Positions 1 to 11,510 of a stretch of 64,000 nt of DNA are shown here, piece by piece. How positions within the stretch are numbered: the first letter of the stretch is position 1; each line of letters opens with the position of its first letter. The stretch is from assembly GCA_017654935.2 (NCBI GenBank), contig CM065695.1, forward strand, positions 37,885,169 to 37,949,168, written 5' to 3'. A program made the translations under genes and the position numbers. The notes below the pieces were generated by a model. The model did no database searches, was not told where the DNA came from, and saw only the letters and a program-made list of their open reading frames with translations. The stretch is from Phymorhynchus buccinoides. Taxonomy: Eukaryota > Mollusca > Gastropoda > Neogastropoda > Raphitomidae.

Positions 1-349
1 CCCTAAGTAAGTGGGGGAAAAGAAGGATACAAGTTTACGCATATAGGGGAAATTCGGACACGTGCGCAAATCTTTTCCATTCTTTGTTTCACTTATTTAT
101 GGATTGCGCACGGGTTTCCGCACGGACTATCCGCTTATGTGTGTACACGGCCTAAATCCTATGGTCCTGTAATGGCAGTTCATTAAGCCACACTCTGATG
201 TTTACAGTCGACTTTGGAGACAAATAATCTAACAAGGATCGCTTTCTAAAGGCTATCATTGTGGAAGAAGAGTTTGAAAGCCTTTGACCAACTTATAAGC
301 CCTACTTGTAGCATTCTTTTTATCTTTTTATATACTTAACTTATCTGTA

Positions 350-505
350 TTGTTACAAAATCGGGACTTCACTGGTGTTGCACTGCCTCCGGGCATTGCC
401 TCCAGGATCGTTCCCACCATCTTCATATCTACTAATGTCCCATAGGCCTACGTGTCTCTTCCAGACCGGAGGACATTAAACAGATTTTCATTCATTCATT
501 CTTTG
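350..505 (+). mobile_element. GTTGCACTGCCTCCGG repeat with (ATTC)n tail
   Basis: About 150 bp: AATCGGGACTTCACTGGTGT, TGCACTGCCTCCGGGCATTG, CCTCCAGGATCGTTCCCACC, CCAGACCGGAGGACATTAAA and a 3' (ATTC)n tail. Further copies at 35745, 60612 and 62640, all plus. The short tail repeat suggests mobilisation by a LINE. Confidence 0.78.
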
Positions 506-621
506 GAAGTTGTTCGAGAATTCTCCACATAACGTCTTTGATTCTTCACAGACACACGCCACTATTCTTACGGGTACAGGATCGCCAAGATTTGTTCAAC
601 GAATCCATCAATATATAGATA

Positions 622-1013
622 CAGTGGAACCTCCCTTAGGGGAAGACGGGGTAAAAAGCGCATGGGCGGGTAAGAAGCCCACCCCAATTATCTCATGAAA
701 TAAAGAAAATTACAGTCAAATTTGCCCATGAGACGAATGCTAGACATTAACGCTCGTCTCATGGGCAAAATGAAACTGAAATTTGCTTCATTTCATGAGA
801 TAATTGGGGTGGGCTTCTTACCCGCCCATGCGCTTTTTACCCCGTCTTCCCCTATAAGACCTCCCATTATAAGACTCCCTCCCACATAAGATCTACTTCT
901 CTGAGACATTGTCCTTCTTTGTAATTATTAACATTACCTCCCTTATAAGACCCCTCCCTTATAAGACCTCATTTTGGATGCTTTTTGAAGGTCTTACAAG
1001 GGAGGTTGCACTG
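622..1013. mobile_element. CAGTGGAACCTCCC MITE, interrupted by a second MITE
   Basis: Ends are CAGTGGAACCTCCCT and AGGGAGGTTGCACTG with TA on both outer sides (620-621, 1014-1015), as for Tc1/mariner-type non-autonomous elements. Inside are repeated TTATAAGACC motifs. Removing the element at 639-852 leaves about 176 bp, matching the uninterrupted copy at 40104-40271. Confidence 0.85.
639..852. mobile_element. GGGGAAGACGGGG palindromic MITE, copy 1
   Basis: Near-perfect palindrome of 214 bp from GGGGAAGACGGGGTAAAAAG to its complement, flanked by TA. The centre is TTTGCCCATGAGACGA, a short loop, and its complement. It sits inside the MITE at 622-1013. No coding capacity. Confidence 0.92.
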
Positions 1014-1221
1014 TAATATCCTGCTTGTTTACTCTTGACAGAGACGCTCTACAGCCCGAAGCTTGCTGTGATAAGAATCTCGCTCTTTCATCACCCCCCC
1101 GCACTTTTGTTTTCCATTGCTGCACTTCTTTCTCAAGATCCGTGAGCTGCATGTGTCCGCAGATCTTCCACCAGAGGCACCAGGCTCACACCCTGAAGAC
1201 TGGCTGCTTAGATTGTCAGCT

Positions 1222-1473
1222 GTGTCGTATGAAAAAAAGTAGCATCGTGTACATTCTTCGCTCACTACTATGAGACTTAGCATTTGCGACATTGAGCGAA
1301 GTTTTTTAAATTTCACTTTTTTCCGTAATGTCATGAAATATGAACGATTTGAGTACGGAAAAGTGTTTCAAATACGGAAAAAGTGAAATTTGTCGTTTTC
1401 CTTAATGTCGCAAATGCTAACTCATAGTAGCGAGCGAAGAATTTACACGATGCTACCTTTTTTCATACGACAA
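1222..1473. mobile_element. Foldback element of about 250 bp
   Basis: TGTCGTATGAAAAAAAGTAG at the left is matched by the complement of CATACGACA at the right. The arms continue for about 110 bp through TTCTTCGCTC and TTAGCATTTGCGACATT, with indels. No protein-coding content. Confidence 0.82.
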
Positions 1474-1517
1474 GTGTCCTGTGCTTAATTTTATGAAGTT
1501 CTACTAAAGCTTAAATG

Positions 1518-1594
1518 GGAAACTAAACGTTGTTACTTTCTAAATTCAGTAAATCGATTTACTGAATATAGAAAGTAACAACGTTTAGTTTCCC
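1518..1594. repeat. Near-perfect 77-bp palindrome
   Basis: GGGAAACTAAACGTTGTTAC runs through TTCAGTAAATCGATTTACTG to the complement of its start with essentially no loop. It could extrude as a cruciform. Possibly the minimal remnant of a foldback element. Confidence 0.88.
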
Positions 1595-1654
1595 ACTACA
1601 AACAAATAAAAAAAAACACTGAAAACGTGGGAACAAGAGAATGTAACATAAGAG

Positions 1655-1765
1655 AGTGTAAATGGGTGGCGCGCCTCTGGCTGCGACGCGCTCTCCATGT
1701 GGGAGCAACCCGATTTTCACAGAGATGCCTCTGTGACTGCATAAAGTACCAAATACCAAAATACC
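1655..1765 (+). mobile_element. SINE tail fragment
   Basis: Only the 3' domain: GGGTGGCGCGCCTCTGGCTG to CTCTGTGACTGCATAAAGTA. Confidence 0.75.
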
Positions 1766-1772
1766 AAAATAA

Positions 1773-1879
1773 TCAAATTTGCCCATGAGACGAATGCTAG
1801 ACAAACGTTCGTCTCATGGGCAAAATGAGACTGAAATTTGCTTCATTTCATGAGATAATTGGGGTGGGCTTCTTACCCT
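1773..1879. mobile_element. GGGGAAGACGGGG MITE, truncated copy
   Basis: Only the centre and the right half (CAAATTTGCCCATGAGACGA through GGGGTGGGCTTCTTACCC) remain. It follows directly on the SINE tail at 1655-1760. Confidence 0.8.
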
Positions 1880-2375
1880 GAAACGGGTAAACATCATCGT
1901 GGCATCTTTGTCACGACACAAGGCTAGGGCCTCCTGTCTCGTGACGTGTTTTGGCACGAGGAATAGCCTAGATGGCTATTAAATCATAGTTCTTGTGAGT
2001 CTGTCTGCCTGTGTGTCCGAAAACTGTTGGCCATGGACCCGGAGACCTATACACAATCTTGACCAGCATCACCTAAGGAATGCGGTGCAAACCTCCGCCG
2101 AGGAACCACTCATTTACTGATTAACTGAGAACTGTTGGTTAGGCCTATATGCCTACTTATTTTCTTGATCATCATCAGCCATTACTCAAGGAGTGTAGTG
2201 CAACATGCTTGGACAGTGTAAACATCCGCCTAGAAGGAACCATTCATTATGTGAGCTCTCTCTCTAAAATTAAGTTTTCTTATGGTTGAATGATGCCACC
2301 ATTGGGTCTCTCCAATATAGTTATTATATACACTGTACCATATTATTAAAAAAAACATACAGATACATGACCTAC

Positions 2376-2766
2376 CTTTCAGAACGAAGTTGAAGATTCT
2401 CTGGAACTGGGGGAAAGGCAAACCATTAAAGTACTGCTCCAGATAGAACTGCTGGCTCTCTGTACACAGCTCCCCTCTCCTCTGCAATACTGGCACACTG
2501 ATGGGCACGTGAAACCTTTGAACCAGGAAGTGAAAATCCCTGCCCTTTGACCCCAGTGTCGTGTCGACCTCGTGCTGGCACGAGTTGTCGAATTCTCCTT
2601 GAAAAAGGTCAATCAAGGTCAAGAGGTCGTGGCAGGTCAAAGATGAATGTTGAGCTGCTAGGGTGGCAGGGAGGAAGTGGGGGAGGAGGAGGAGGAGGAG
2701 AAGGGGTAGGGGTAGAGGGGTGGGGGGATAGATGGTTGGGGTCGTTGTTGACGATTTTGGTTTCAT
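2376..2766 (-). CDS. CpcT/CpeT-like secreted protein, exon 1 (minus-strand paralogue)
   Basis: First coding exon of a gene paralogous to the one starting at 8174. The ATG at 2766 is followed by a Leu-rich signal peptide (about residues 13-37, built on a CTC/CTT run). A family N-terminal block follows: LTCHDLLTLIDLFQGEFDNS, a central RFHVPISVPVL, then ELCTESQQFYLEQYFNGLPF and a PQFQRIFNFVLKG end. The exon ends in GAAAG followed by GTAGGT, a good donor in phase 1, the same place and phase as in the plus-strand gene. The GxFxNxxQ-like motif and the Glu-Gln after an aromatic residue fit the CpcT/CpeT (DUF1001) fold, which in cyanobacteria attaches phycobilins to phycobiliproteins. Lyase activity in an animal is not implied. 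I found no exon 2 between 1 and 2375, so the rest is outside the window or lost. Confidence 0.68.
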
Positions 2767-3001
2767 GGGTAATGTCTTTTTTCCCCCTCCAGTTTAGTCT
2801 GCAATAATACGTAGCCTATAATTAGACTGAGGCACATTAATTAGTCAGACACTGATGTTCCGACTATTGTATGATCTTCATGTAGCAGAGGAGGCAACTG
2901 TTATTCTAAAAAAAAGCTGGACTGGAATTTGATTAATTTTAAAGAAGAGATGCTTTGTCCAGAGGTCACCCGCACTCCCAATCTTCAGGATGTCAGGACA
3001 G

Positions 3002-3158
3002 TAAAGGGCCAGCCACATGTCCACTAAAATCGCACGACTGTACGATACGATTCGATCACGTGGTCTCCAATAACAAATGTGATTGGCGCATCGAGATCAC
3101 GTCATCGAATCGTATCGTACAGTCGTGCGATTTTAGTGGACGTGTGACTGGCCCTTTA
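3002..3158. mobile_element. Foldback element (TAAAGGGCCAG)
   Basis: Arms of about 65 bp, each holding AAATCGCACGACTGTACGAT, surround a short centre with CAATAACAAATGTG. The ends are TAAAGGGCCAG and CTGGCCCTTTA, typical of a MITE. Confidence 0.85.
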
Positions 3159-3501
3159 GCTTCGGAGAAGGTCCACCAAGGCTAACCATTTCAAGGGACA
3201 TTGACACTAATGGTTCCTTCGTAACAGTCAGTAACCGCTGTTTCGCTTCAAATAAGGAGAAGAAAAAAAATCAATTATTTTGTGTGTCTGCAGGCCTGAT
3301 ACGCCTACCTACCTACGTGGGGTGTACAGGAGTTAAGTTACTCTTACATCACCATAGATCTTGTAAAGCGGTTAAAATCACGTTGGTTTGTCGATAAAGG
3401 AGTTAATGAGCAGCTTAGCTCGCTCCTTTCACGGCGCGGCGGAACAACAGTCAAGTGGGTCCAAACCTAGTGGTAGCCTTTGCTGGGGAGAAAAAGAGAC
3501 T

Positions 3502-3510
<9 letters not shown>

Positions 3511-3562
<52 letters not shown>
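3511..3562. repeat. (CT)n microsatellite
   Basis: About 26 units after a poly-C run. Confidence 0.97.
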
Positions 3563-3565
<3 letters not shown>

Positions 3566-4399
3566 CCTCCAGATTTCACCATACTTCTTAACGTTTTATT
3601 ATTTTTAATTACAAAGAATTCCAAAATAAGCTCGTAAGCTACTTTTATCAATCTCCTTTTATTCCATTCCAGAGAAGACCCCAAGACAAAGAAAAACAAG
3701 AAAAAACCCAGACAATTCTCAATCAAAATTCCTTTCATATAATTTGTTGCATTTGCCTACATACCTGAAGTTAGTGTCGCAGTGCAGACATCAGCGAGTG
3801 AACACAGGGGAGAAAATTCATTGTTGTGTGTAAGCACAAGGGGCATAACCACACACACACACACTCTCTCTCTCTCTTTTTGCTGCGGCTGAAAGTAATA
3901 AAGAAAGGTATTTACTGACCGAAAAGTTGTCGTAGGGGCCTACATGTAGTAAAACACAGAACGTGTCGAGGCGAGTTCAAAGAGCCATTTTAGTTCACTA
4001 CTTTTGACTGCTTGGGTTCGTTCAGTCACGCTCACAGTTTTAGCAACAGTAAACCGAGATGTGTGAACATTTTGTAATGCTCTTTCCTTGGTACATGCAA
4101 GGTAACTACTAACGTAGGCCTACTTTATGAATCTTTTAACATTGAATTGCATTGCATTACATTATTACATTGTATTTAGACATCTCTTGGAGATAAACTG
4201 ATAATCCCACAAATCAACGTGCATCGTGTCCTCCGTACCAAACCCTGCAAAGGGGTCAGAGCCTATGTTCTGTGCGACTCACAGAGCCCACACGCCTGTT
4301 TTGCCTGATATAACCGGTAAAATAATTTCTTATATTGCACTTTCAAATCCATTGGACAAACGACTCACACTTTTTTTGTATTAATTAGGATAACAATGA

Positions 4400-4690
4400 G
4401 CTTCACCACTATGCTTCTGACCTTCTTCTTCTTCGCCGTGCCTGGCCATAATCAACACTGATTATTTTGCCTCGGAACCGGGGAGGTTCTACCACTTTTG
4501 GCAGAAGAAAAGGTCTCAAGGCCTGAGCAGAAACATTAAAGGAGAAAGGACAGATGAGAGAGAAAAACTTGAAAAAAGAGTATTCTGCTGTATTCGGGAG
4601 GGGGGGGGAAGGAAGGCTGTGTTGGTTGTTTGTCTGATTACCCCAGAGTAGGACCATCTAGGCATGGCCAGGCGTTTGCAGCAGGAGGTT
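4400..4690 (-). mobile_element. LINE 3' UTR fragment
   Basis: Minus-strand relative of 50140-50360, sharing CTCTGGGGTAATCAGACAAA-like sequence, AACCTCCCCGGTTCCG and a GAAGAAGAAG end. Confidence 0.6.
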
Positions 4691-4878
4691 GTCCAGTCAG
4701 ATGCTTCCAGACCCCGGTCGTGAAGCCCTCTGGAGTTCTGGCCTCAACTGCTGCTGGTGGCAGGACGTTCCACTCCCTGACGGTACGTGGGAATTAAGAA
4801 GGAACTCTTGTCGTTGCTGTGTGCGGCATTGGGAGACGAAAAATTGTTGTGAGTGCCGCTCTGGTTGGGGTTCTGCTA

Positions 4879-4997
4879 CTTACAAATATAAGGGTAGAAA
4901 AAGGTACCCGAGGAGGTGTCACCCGATGAAGATTCTATGAATCGAAACGTTGTGTCTCCCCTCCTCGGGTACCTTTTTCTACCCTTATATTTGTAAG
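4879..4997. repeat. Inverted repeat with 35-bp arms
   Basis: CTTACAAATATAAGGGTAGA and the following AAAAGGTACCCGAGGAGG recur as the complement at 4957-4997. The loop holds GATGAAGATTCTATGAATCG. Confidence 0.85.
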
Positions 4998-5367
4998 CTG
5001 TGACAAGGTACAGCAGTCATTTCTTATTTTATTTGGGGTTCTACTAGTTTATATTCTTGTTGACGCTCACCAAATCATTGTGTATTTTATACATCATGGT
5101 GAGTTTTGCGACCTGCCGACGTTGCTACAGGGAGATCCATCAGAACAAAAGGAGGCCACCATGTTGCGCCATGTTGTGACGTCACAGACTCAGTTTCCCT
5201 TAGAAAGACTTTTATGTCTACTAGGATCAAAGGCTTCACCTCATTCAACAGCAGCACACTGGCCTGCTACACACAGGGCAGCTAACGAAAAGAAGGAAGA
5301 ACGAGAGCTTCTTAATTAGTTGTACTTTAAGGTGCCAATCTGGTGCTGGTCTCAACAAAGAACACTG

Positions 5368-5553
<186 letters not shown>

Positions 5554-6149
5554 AAATAATTAACACACACACACACGCACACACGCACGCACGCACGAAC
5601 TATGCCTATTAGGCTTTCTGCCCAAGCACTATACTAGTCACAGTAGGTAAACTGAGTATGTGACGTCATAGTCAAGGGGCATATAGGCTTACTTTTAACA
5701 GTGGCAACATGGCGACGTCTTTAGCCTTTTTAGGGCCTAAAATGTTACACGTTAAAGTTGATTTATTTCTATTTGAAAAACTTTTGAATAGAAAGAAACG
5801 CACAGTGATTGTTTATTACATATAAAGATTAATTCAAGGTCGACTAAGCTTTTGACGTTATATTCCCTTAAATGAAACTTCGCTGAAAATCTTAAGTCAA
5901 TCCCTACAAAAGAACAACCGATCAGTCTAAATTTAGCGTGGGGTGGGGTGGGGTGGGGGTTCCAGAGTATCAGGTAAAACTAGTTAGTAGGCTACTGGTC
6001 AGAACAGGGTTAGTGTGATCTTACCCTCACCCCCATACCCCAGTCTCCACCTCTCCTCAGTACTCCTTCCTCTTCATCTCCCCCTCTCTCATTGTTCAAA
6101 CTTGTCCACATACAGTAGAGGACGCAGACATAGACACATGTGTTGATTA

Positions 6150-6712
<563 letters not shown>

Positions 6713-6854
6713 AGGGGGAGGATATTGATTGGGTGGTGTAATTTAGCATGGGGTTGGCCACATATTTTTTTTAGTAAGGCGCAAGGCAAATTAATAAGCG
6801 ACTTGGGAAATTTAATTTTCCTTGCCATTATCCAGCAATGAGTTTGATTGAACA

Positions 6855-7300
<446 letters not shown>

Positions 7301-8008
7301 ATTTTTGCATGTGCATGCGCGCGCTCACACGGGCGTACATGCGCATATCGTGCCTGTGTGCGTGCCCGCACACGCGGGGTTAGACTATTAGCCTAAATCT
7401 GTAGCTTAATGTGATAGGCAACACTCGTCCGAGTGATTCAACGTGCGAAGATGTATGTGGCACGCACTCAGCACGTGTGCCATAGTGCAATGTTAACTCA
7501 TTAGAAACAACAACATAAATTGCATCTGATCACCATTTACTTTACTTTATAGAACCACTTACCAAATCTCGTCTGTCCGCTGTCTTTTTACCTAAACGAA
7601 TCACAGCAAACAGAGCTTTGTGTCTATGTCGTTTTCCAATTTGACCCCACCCCAGGCTTACATGAGGCTGCCGGGCAAAACGACGCATCTTCTTCTTGTT
7701 TTTGCTTTTCTAGTAGTCTGGGGGTCCTTTTTCTGGAAACTTATTATTTTAAACTTTGAACAATAGGTGAGTGTAACTGTTAACATCTTCTTAATACTAA
7801 AACAAAAGCAATTTGCTCCAAATTTTCTGTATGGAAGCAGGTAGCATATCAGTGGTTGATGCTGATGTTGTTGTAGCGAATATAAAATCTAGTATTAGTG
7901 TTAAGAAAAGTAAAAAAGATTCATCATTGATAGACAAAAAAGAGCGATTTTGTGGTTTCCATTTTTTTTGTTATAGTCATCATACGTATTTGTACGATAT
8001 ATCTACTA

Positions 8009-8208
8009 TTACAGAGAACTCTGCAAAGAAAAACAAAACCCGATTACCCCATTATCATGAAACCCAATTCAACAAAGTCTCTTTCCATTTGTATATTGAT
8101 CAACAAACGGTCTAAGCTTCTTAATATAACTGTTACAGAGCATCAGCAAGAAAACCAAAAAGCCCCAAACATCATGAAACCCAAGTCAGCAAACTCCTTC
8201 ACTCTCAT
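8009..8208 (+). repeat. Duplicated start region of the CpcT-like gene
   Basis: Two degenerate direct copies (about 8009-8085 and 8131-8208) each run from TTACAGAG through an A-rich stretch to ATCATGAAACCCAA. Both ATGs (8057 and 8174) are in the same open frame. The upstream start would add 39 residues and push the signal peptide inward. It looks like a local duplication of the leader and initiation site. Confidence 0.6.
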
Positions 8209-8552
8209 CCTTCCCCTTACACTCATTCTCCTCCTCCTCCTCCTCCTCCTCGCCAACCTCCCCACCAGCACCCTGGCCAAAAAAGAGCGCGAACCTTTGA
8301 CCTGCCGTGACCTCATGGCCGTGGCTGAGCTGGCGAGGGGGGAGTTCAACAACGACCGCCAGAACGAGCAGGACAAGTTCTCCGGGGAGGACTACCACCT
8401 GTTCTACCGGAGGTTCCACGTGCCCGTGGCCGTGCCTGCCCTCACCAGGCCGCACCAGCTGTGTGCAGAGACCGTGCAGCTCTACTGCCAGGTCCGCCTC
8501 AACAACGTGCCCATTCCGGACTTCCAGAGGATTTTGAACTTCATCCTGAAAG
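8174..8552 (+). CDS. CpcT/CpeT-like secreted protein, exon 1
   Basis: Start of a multi-exon gene. The ATG at 8174 opens MKPKSANS, matching the MKPKSS start of the minus-strand paralogue, then a Leu-rich signal peptide (residues 10-35, encoded by a CTC repeat). The mature part has LTCRDLMAVAELARGEFNND, RFHVPVAVPAL, HQLCAETVQLYCQ and PDFQRILNFILK, the N-terminal half of a CpcT/CpeT-like domain. The cysteines and signal peptide suggest a disulfide-bonded extracellular protein. The exon ends at AAAG before GTTGTT, a weak donor in phase 1, and joins exon 2 to read ILKDGQITME. The frame is open upstream to 7952, with in-frame ATGs at 7952 and 8057. I chose 8174 because it leaves the signal peptide at the N terminus. 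An apparent secreted animal protein of this family is unusual and its function is unknown. Confidence 0.72.
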
Positions 8553-8581
8553 GTTGTTGACTTTGTTTTGTTGTTGTTGTA

Positions 8582-8795
8582 GGGGAAGACGGGGTAAAAA
8601 GCGCATGGGCGGGTAAGAAGCCCACCCCAATTATCTCATGACATGAAACAAATTTCAGTCTCATTTTGCCCATGAGACGAGCGTTAATGTCTAGCATTCG
8701 TCTCATGGGCAAATTTGACTGAAATTTTCTTTATTTCATGAGATAATTGGGGTGGGCTTCTTACCCGCCCGTGCGCTTTTTACCCCGTCTTCCCC
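8582..8795. mobile_element. GGGGAAGACGGGG MITE in intron 1 of the CpcT-like gene
   Basis: Complete 214-bp palindromic copy with TA on both sides, starting only 30 bp after the exon 1 donor. Confidence 0.92.
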
Positions 8796-9117
8796 TAGTT
8801 TGTTGCAAAGGTGCGAGTTACCTAAGCTTACCTCATGTTCTCGCCTTTCAATTTGAATTCTGTTCTCTCTTTTTTTCTCTCTCCACGATGCCAATCGTTA
8901 CCTAGTCTACAAGGCAAAACGTTATCTTTTCGTGAATATTTTTAATGATAATATTTTGTAGGGGGGGGGGGGGGGGGGGGGGGGGGGGATAACGAAACTG
9001 CAATGTATTTACTTAATTATTATTATTATTATATATTATTATTATTATTATTATTATGCATTGCTCACAGAAAAAACAGGAGCCAAAGGTTAGGATAAGT
9101 GATGGCGAAAGTCGCCA

Positions 9118-9225
9118 CGGGATGACGTGGTATTGCAGTACCTCCAGGATCGGCCCACTGTTTATCAAAGACCACCGCACCAGAAGAACTTGTCCCTCAG
9201 GGCATATGTCACGAGGACGTCAAAC
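9118..9225 (+). mobile_element. Divergent relative of the GTTGCACTGCCTCC repeat, U2-like
   Basis: TGGTATTGCAGTACCTCCAGGA at 9128-9149 equals part of the 3' stem-loop region of U2 snRNA as I remember it. The following GGATCGGCCCAC and GAGGACGTCAAAC match the repeat at 350. It could be a U2 fragment or a copy of that repeat. Confidence 0.5.
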
Positions 9226-9603
9226 CTTCTCTTTCCTACTGTGTCTGCATAACGTGTCAGAGAGGTTAATGTTGCAGTAATATTTGTTTCTCTGTCTGTT
9301 TGCTGGAGGAAAGGAGTGGGTGAGTTAAAGGCCAAACAACCGATCCCATGGATCGGGTCTTCTCGTCAGAAAAGCTCTGCCTCGCGGTGCCTCGCACAAC
9401 AGGGAACAAAGCTGTGATTCAAATGCGGCCTCGATCCCCTCTTTTATAGTCCGGCCGTGCCTTTAAGAAGAAAGTTATCATTTTAAAACTTTGCTAGCAT
9501 TTTGGAAGTTTTGTTCACGTGGAATATCCTTTTTCTTTTCACTCAACTCTTTGCTTGGGACAGAAAGTCTTCACTGAGCATTTGAAAGTTGTCAAGTGTC
9601 CTA

Positions 9604-9807
9604 GGGGAAAACGGGGTAAAAAGCGCATGGGTGGGTAAGAAGCCCACCCCAATTATCTCATGAAATGAAGCAAATTTCAGTCTCATTTTGCCCATGAGAC
9701 GAGCGTTAATGTCTAGCATTCGTCTCATGGGCAAATTTGACTGAATTTTTTTTAATTTCATGAGATAATTGGGGTGGGCTTCTTACCCGCCCATGCGCGT
9801 CTTCCCC
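9604..9807. mobile_element. GGGGAAGACGGGG MITE, second copy in intron 1
   Basis: Palindromic copy with the right-end TTTTTACCCC segment deleted. TA on the left; the right flank is CCCCATA. Confidence 0.88.
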
Positions 9808-10013
9808 ATATCTGTTTGTCTGCATCTTTGAACATTTTCACGCACGCGCGGGATGTGTTCATATTTGTGTGCGCGCGCACCTGTCTCCCCTCACCCCTGT
9901 TCTCTTAAAAAAAAATCTTCTTCTGGGAAATAGACCTGCAGTGTTGATATAGACATTTTCCGATGCAATAACACTCAGATAATTTTGTGCATACGCAGTT
10001 TTCTTTGTTGTTG

Positions 10014-10130
10014 TTAGTTCCCGAGCGAAACTTCGCGAAGAATTGTCTTTGTTTCATCCGTCCGTCCGTCCGTGCGTGCGTCCGTGCGTGTGTGCGTGCG
10101 TGCGTCCGGCCGCGTTTTCTTGAAAACCAT
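10014..10130 (+). repeat. TTAGTTCCCGAGCGAA repeat with (GTCC)n
   Basis: TAGTTCCCGAGCGAAACTTC, then (CGTC)n and (GTGC)n, then TTGAAAACCATTCAATCTAT. The sequence at 45592-45720 has the same order (AGTCCCCGAGCCGAA, GTCCGTCC, CTCAAAAACTATTCAGTCTA), so it is a dispersed family. Confidence 0.6.
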
Positions 10131-10262
10131 TCAATCTATTTCAATCACTTTTAGTGTATAAGTTTTATTGTTGTTGTTCTTGTTTGTTCTTGGTGCATGT
10201 AAAGTACTGGCAGTTCACTCAATATGTCCTTGCAATATTAGGCTAATGTCTGTGTGGGTCAG

Positions 10263-10480
10263 ATGGTCAGATCACCATGGAAACGTACGAACCACGTGAC
10301 CGTGACGTCTCCAAGGGCTGGAAAGAGTGGAGAGACAACACGGAGCTGATTGAGAAAGTGAAGGTCAATGACCTTGTCCATGACCCTAAGTGTGACCTCC
10401 AGTGGGTCAAGGTCGGTGAGGGTCATTTCAAAGGAGAAAGTGTGGGCAGAGACTGTATCTTCGTCAGTGGAAATGTACAG
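10263..10480 (+). CDS. CpcT/CpeT-like secreted protein, exon 2
   Basis: After the acceptor GGGTCAG the exon completes the split codon as GAT and reads DGQITMETYEPRDRDVSKGW, then WRDNTELIEKVKVNDL, DPKCDLQWVKVGEGHFKGES and RDCIFVSGNVQ. The spaced Cys, Trp, Gly-x-Phe-x-Gly and Cys pattern matches the family signature of the middle of the CpcT/CpeT barrel (GC...W...F.G...C). It ends at GTACAG before GTGCGTGTCC, phase 0. Length 218 nt keeps the frame between exon 1 and exon 3. Intron 1 carries two palindromic MITEs and a long poly-G run. Confidence 0.75.
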
Positions 10481-10502
10481 GTGCGTGTCCGTGTGTGCAT
10501 AG

Positions 10503-10705
10503 TGTGTGTGTGTGTGTGTGTGTGGAAACATTTATCTTTATTGGGGATTAAAGAGTAAACTGACAAAGTTGTGTTCATCCCGCCCTCACACACACACAAA
10601 AAGAGGAAAAAAGAAACATACAATTGTAGAAATACAGAAAGCAATACTCTACATATTGCATACATAAAGAATTCGAATAATGAATATGAAATCACTCTAG
10701 GGAGA

Positions 10706-10798
<93 letters not shown>

Positions 10799-10850
10799 AT
10801 GCGTTTGTGTGTGTGCGTATGCGTGTGCGTGTGCGCGTGTGTGTGTAAAA
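10503..10850. repeat. (GT)n microsatellites in intron 2 of the CpcT-like gene
   Basis: Short GT at 10503-10523 and a long array at 10709-10798 with a GCGT-rich continuation. Confidence 0.96.
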
Positions 10851-10920
10851 TCCAGAAGGTAATACCACAAAGTGACTCAGTACAGACAGCGAGTAGAATG
10901 ATAGCTCCATTTGGCATAAT

Positions 10921-11366
10921 CTAGTCCATTTGTGTTGTCTGTGTCGTTCAGAGATACCTGTGGACCCAGACAGAGCTGAAGGAAGGCCAGATGACCCTGA
11001 AGCAGGACTACGTCCATGTGGGGGACACCACCATCCCCCCAAAACCATCACCCTACGACTTCACAACCTCTAGTCCATTTGTGTTGTGTCTGTGTCGTTC
11101 AGAGATACCTGTGGACCCAGACAGAGCTGAAGGAAGGCCAGATGACCCTGAAGCAGGACTATGTCCTTGTGGGGGACACCACCATCCCCCCAAAACCATC
11201 ACCCTACGACTTCACAACCTCTAGTCCATTTGTGTTGTGTCTGTGTCGTTCAGAGATACCTGTGGACCCAGACAGAGCTGAAGGAAGGCAAGATGACCCT
11301 GAAGCAGGACCACGTCCTTGTGGGGGACACCACCATCCCCCCAAAACCATCACCCTACGACTTCAC
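10921..11366 (+). repeat. Three tandem copies of an exon with its acceptor
   Basis: Units begin with CTAGTCCATTTGTGTTG at 10921, 11070 and 11221. The exon starts inside them fall at 10952, 11103 and 11254, a spacing of 151 bp. Every unit keeps the pyrimidine/GT tract, the CAG acceptor and the open YLWTQTELKEG segment. Because 151 is not a multiple of three, reading through a unit shifts frame and ends at 11224 (from copy 1) or 11420 (from copy 2). Copies differ by only a few bases, so the duplication is recent. Confidence 0.9.
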
Positions 11367-11407
11367 CAACATGGGAAAGGAAGACACCCCCATCCCACCC
11401 AGCAGTG
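11254..11407 (+). CDS. CpcT/CpeT-like secreted protein, exon 3 (third of three copies)
   Basis: Phase-0 exon after TCGTTCAG. It reads RYLWTQTELKEGKMTLKQDH, then VLVGDTTIPPKPSPYDFTNM and GKEDTPIPPSSG. The Tyr-Leu, the Asp near the end of the strand, and the Pro-Tyr-x-Phe ending correspond to the C-terminal part of the family. This copy is the only one of the three whose frame continues into the unique FTNMGKEDTP segment. I placed the donor at GTACGA (11408); GTGGTA at 11405 is an alternative with the same phase (1). Without splicing the frame runs on to 11565 through low-complexity sequence. Confidence 0.6.
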
Positions 11408-11510
11408 GTACGACAAATGAAGGCCATACATCTGAGAAGAGGGGGGGGGGATGCGTTGGCAGTGTTGATTACGTGAAAGTGATGCCATTGTTTGTCACAG
11501 GTTTTTTTCT

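Noticed and set aside
4689..5319. Small Cys/Trp-rich frames at 4689 and 5080
   Set aside because: The first overlaps LINE-related sequence and an inverted repeat; the second has no recognisable motif or splice context.
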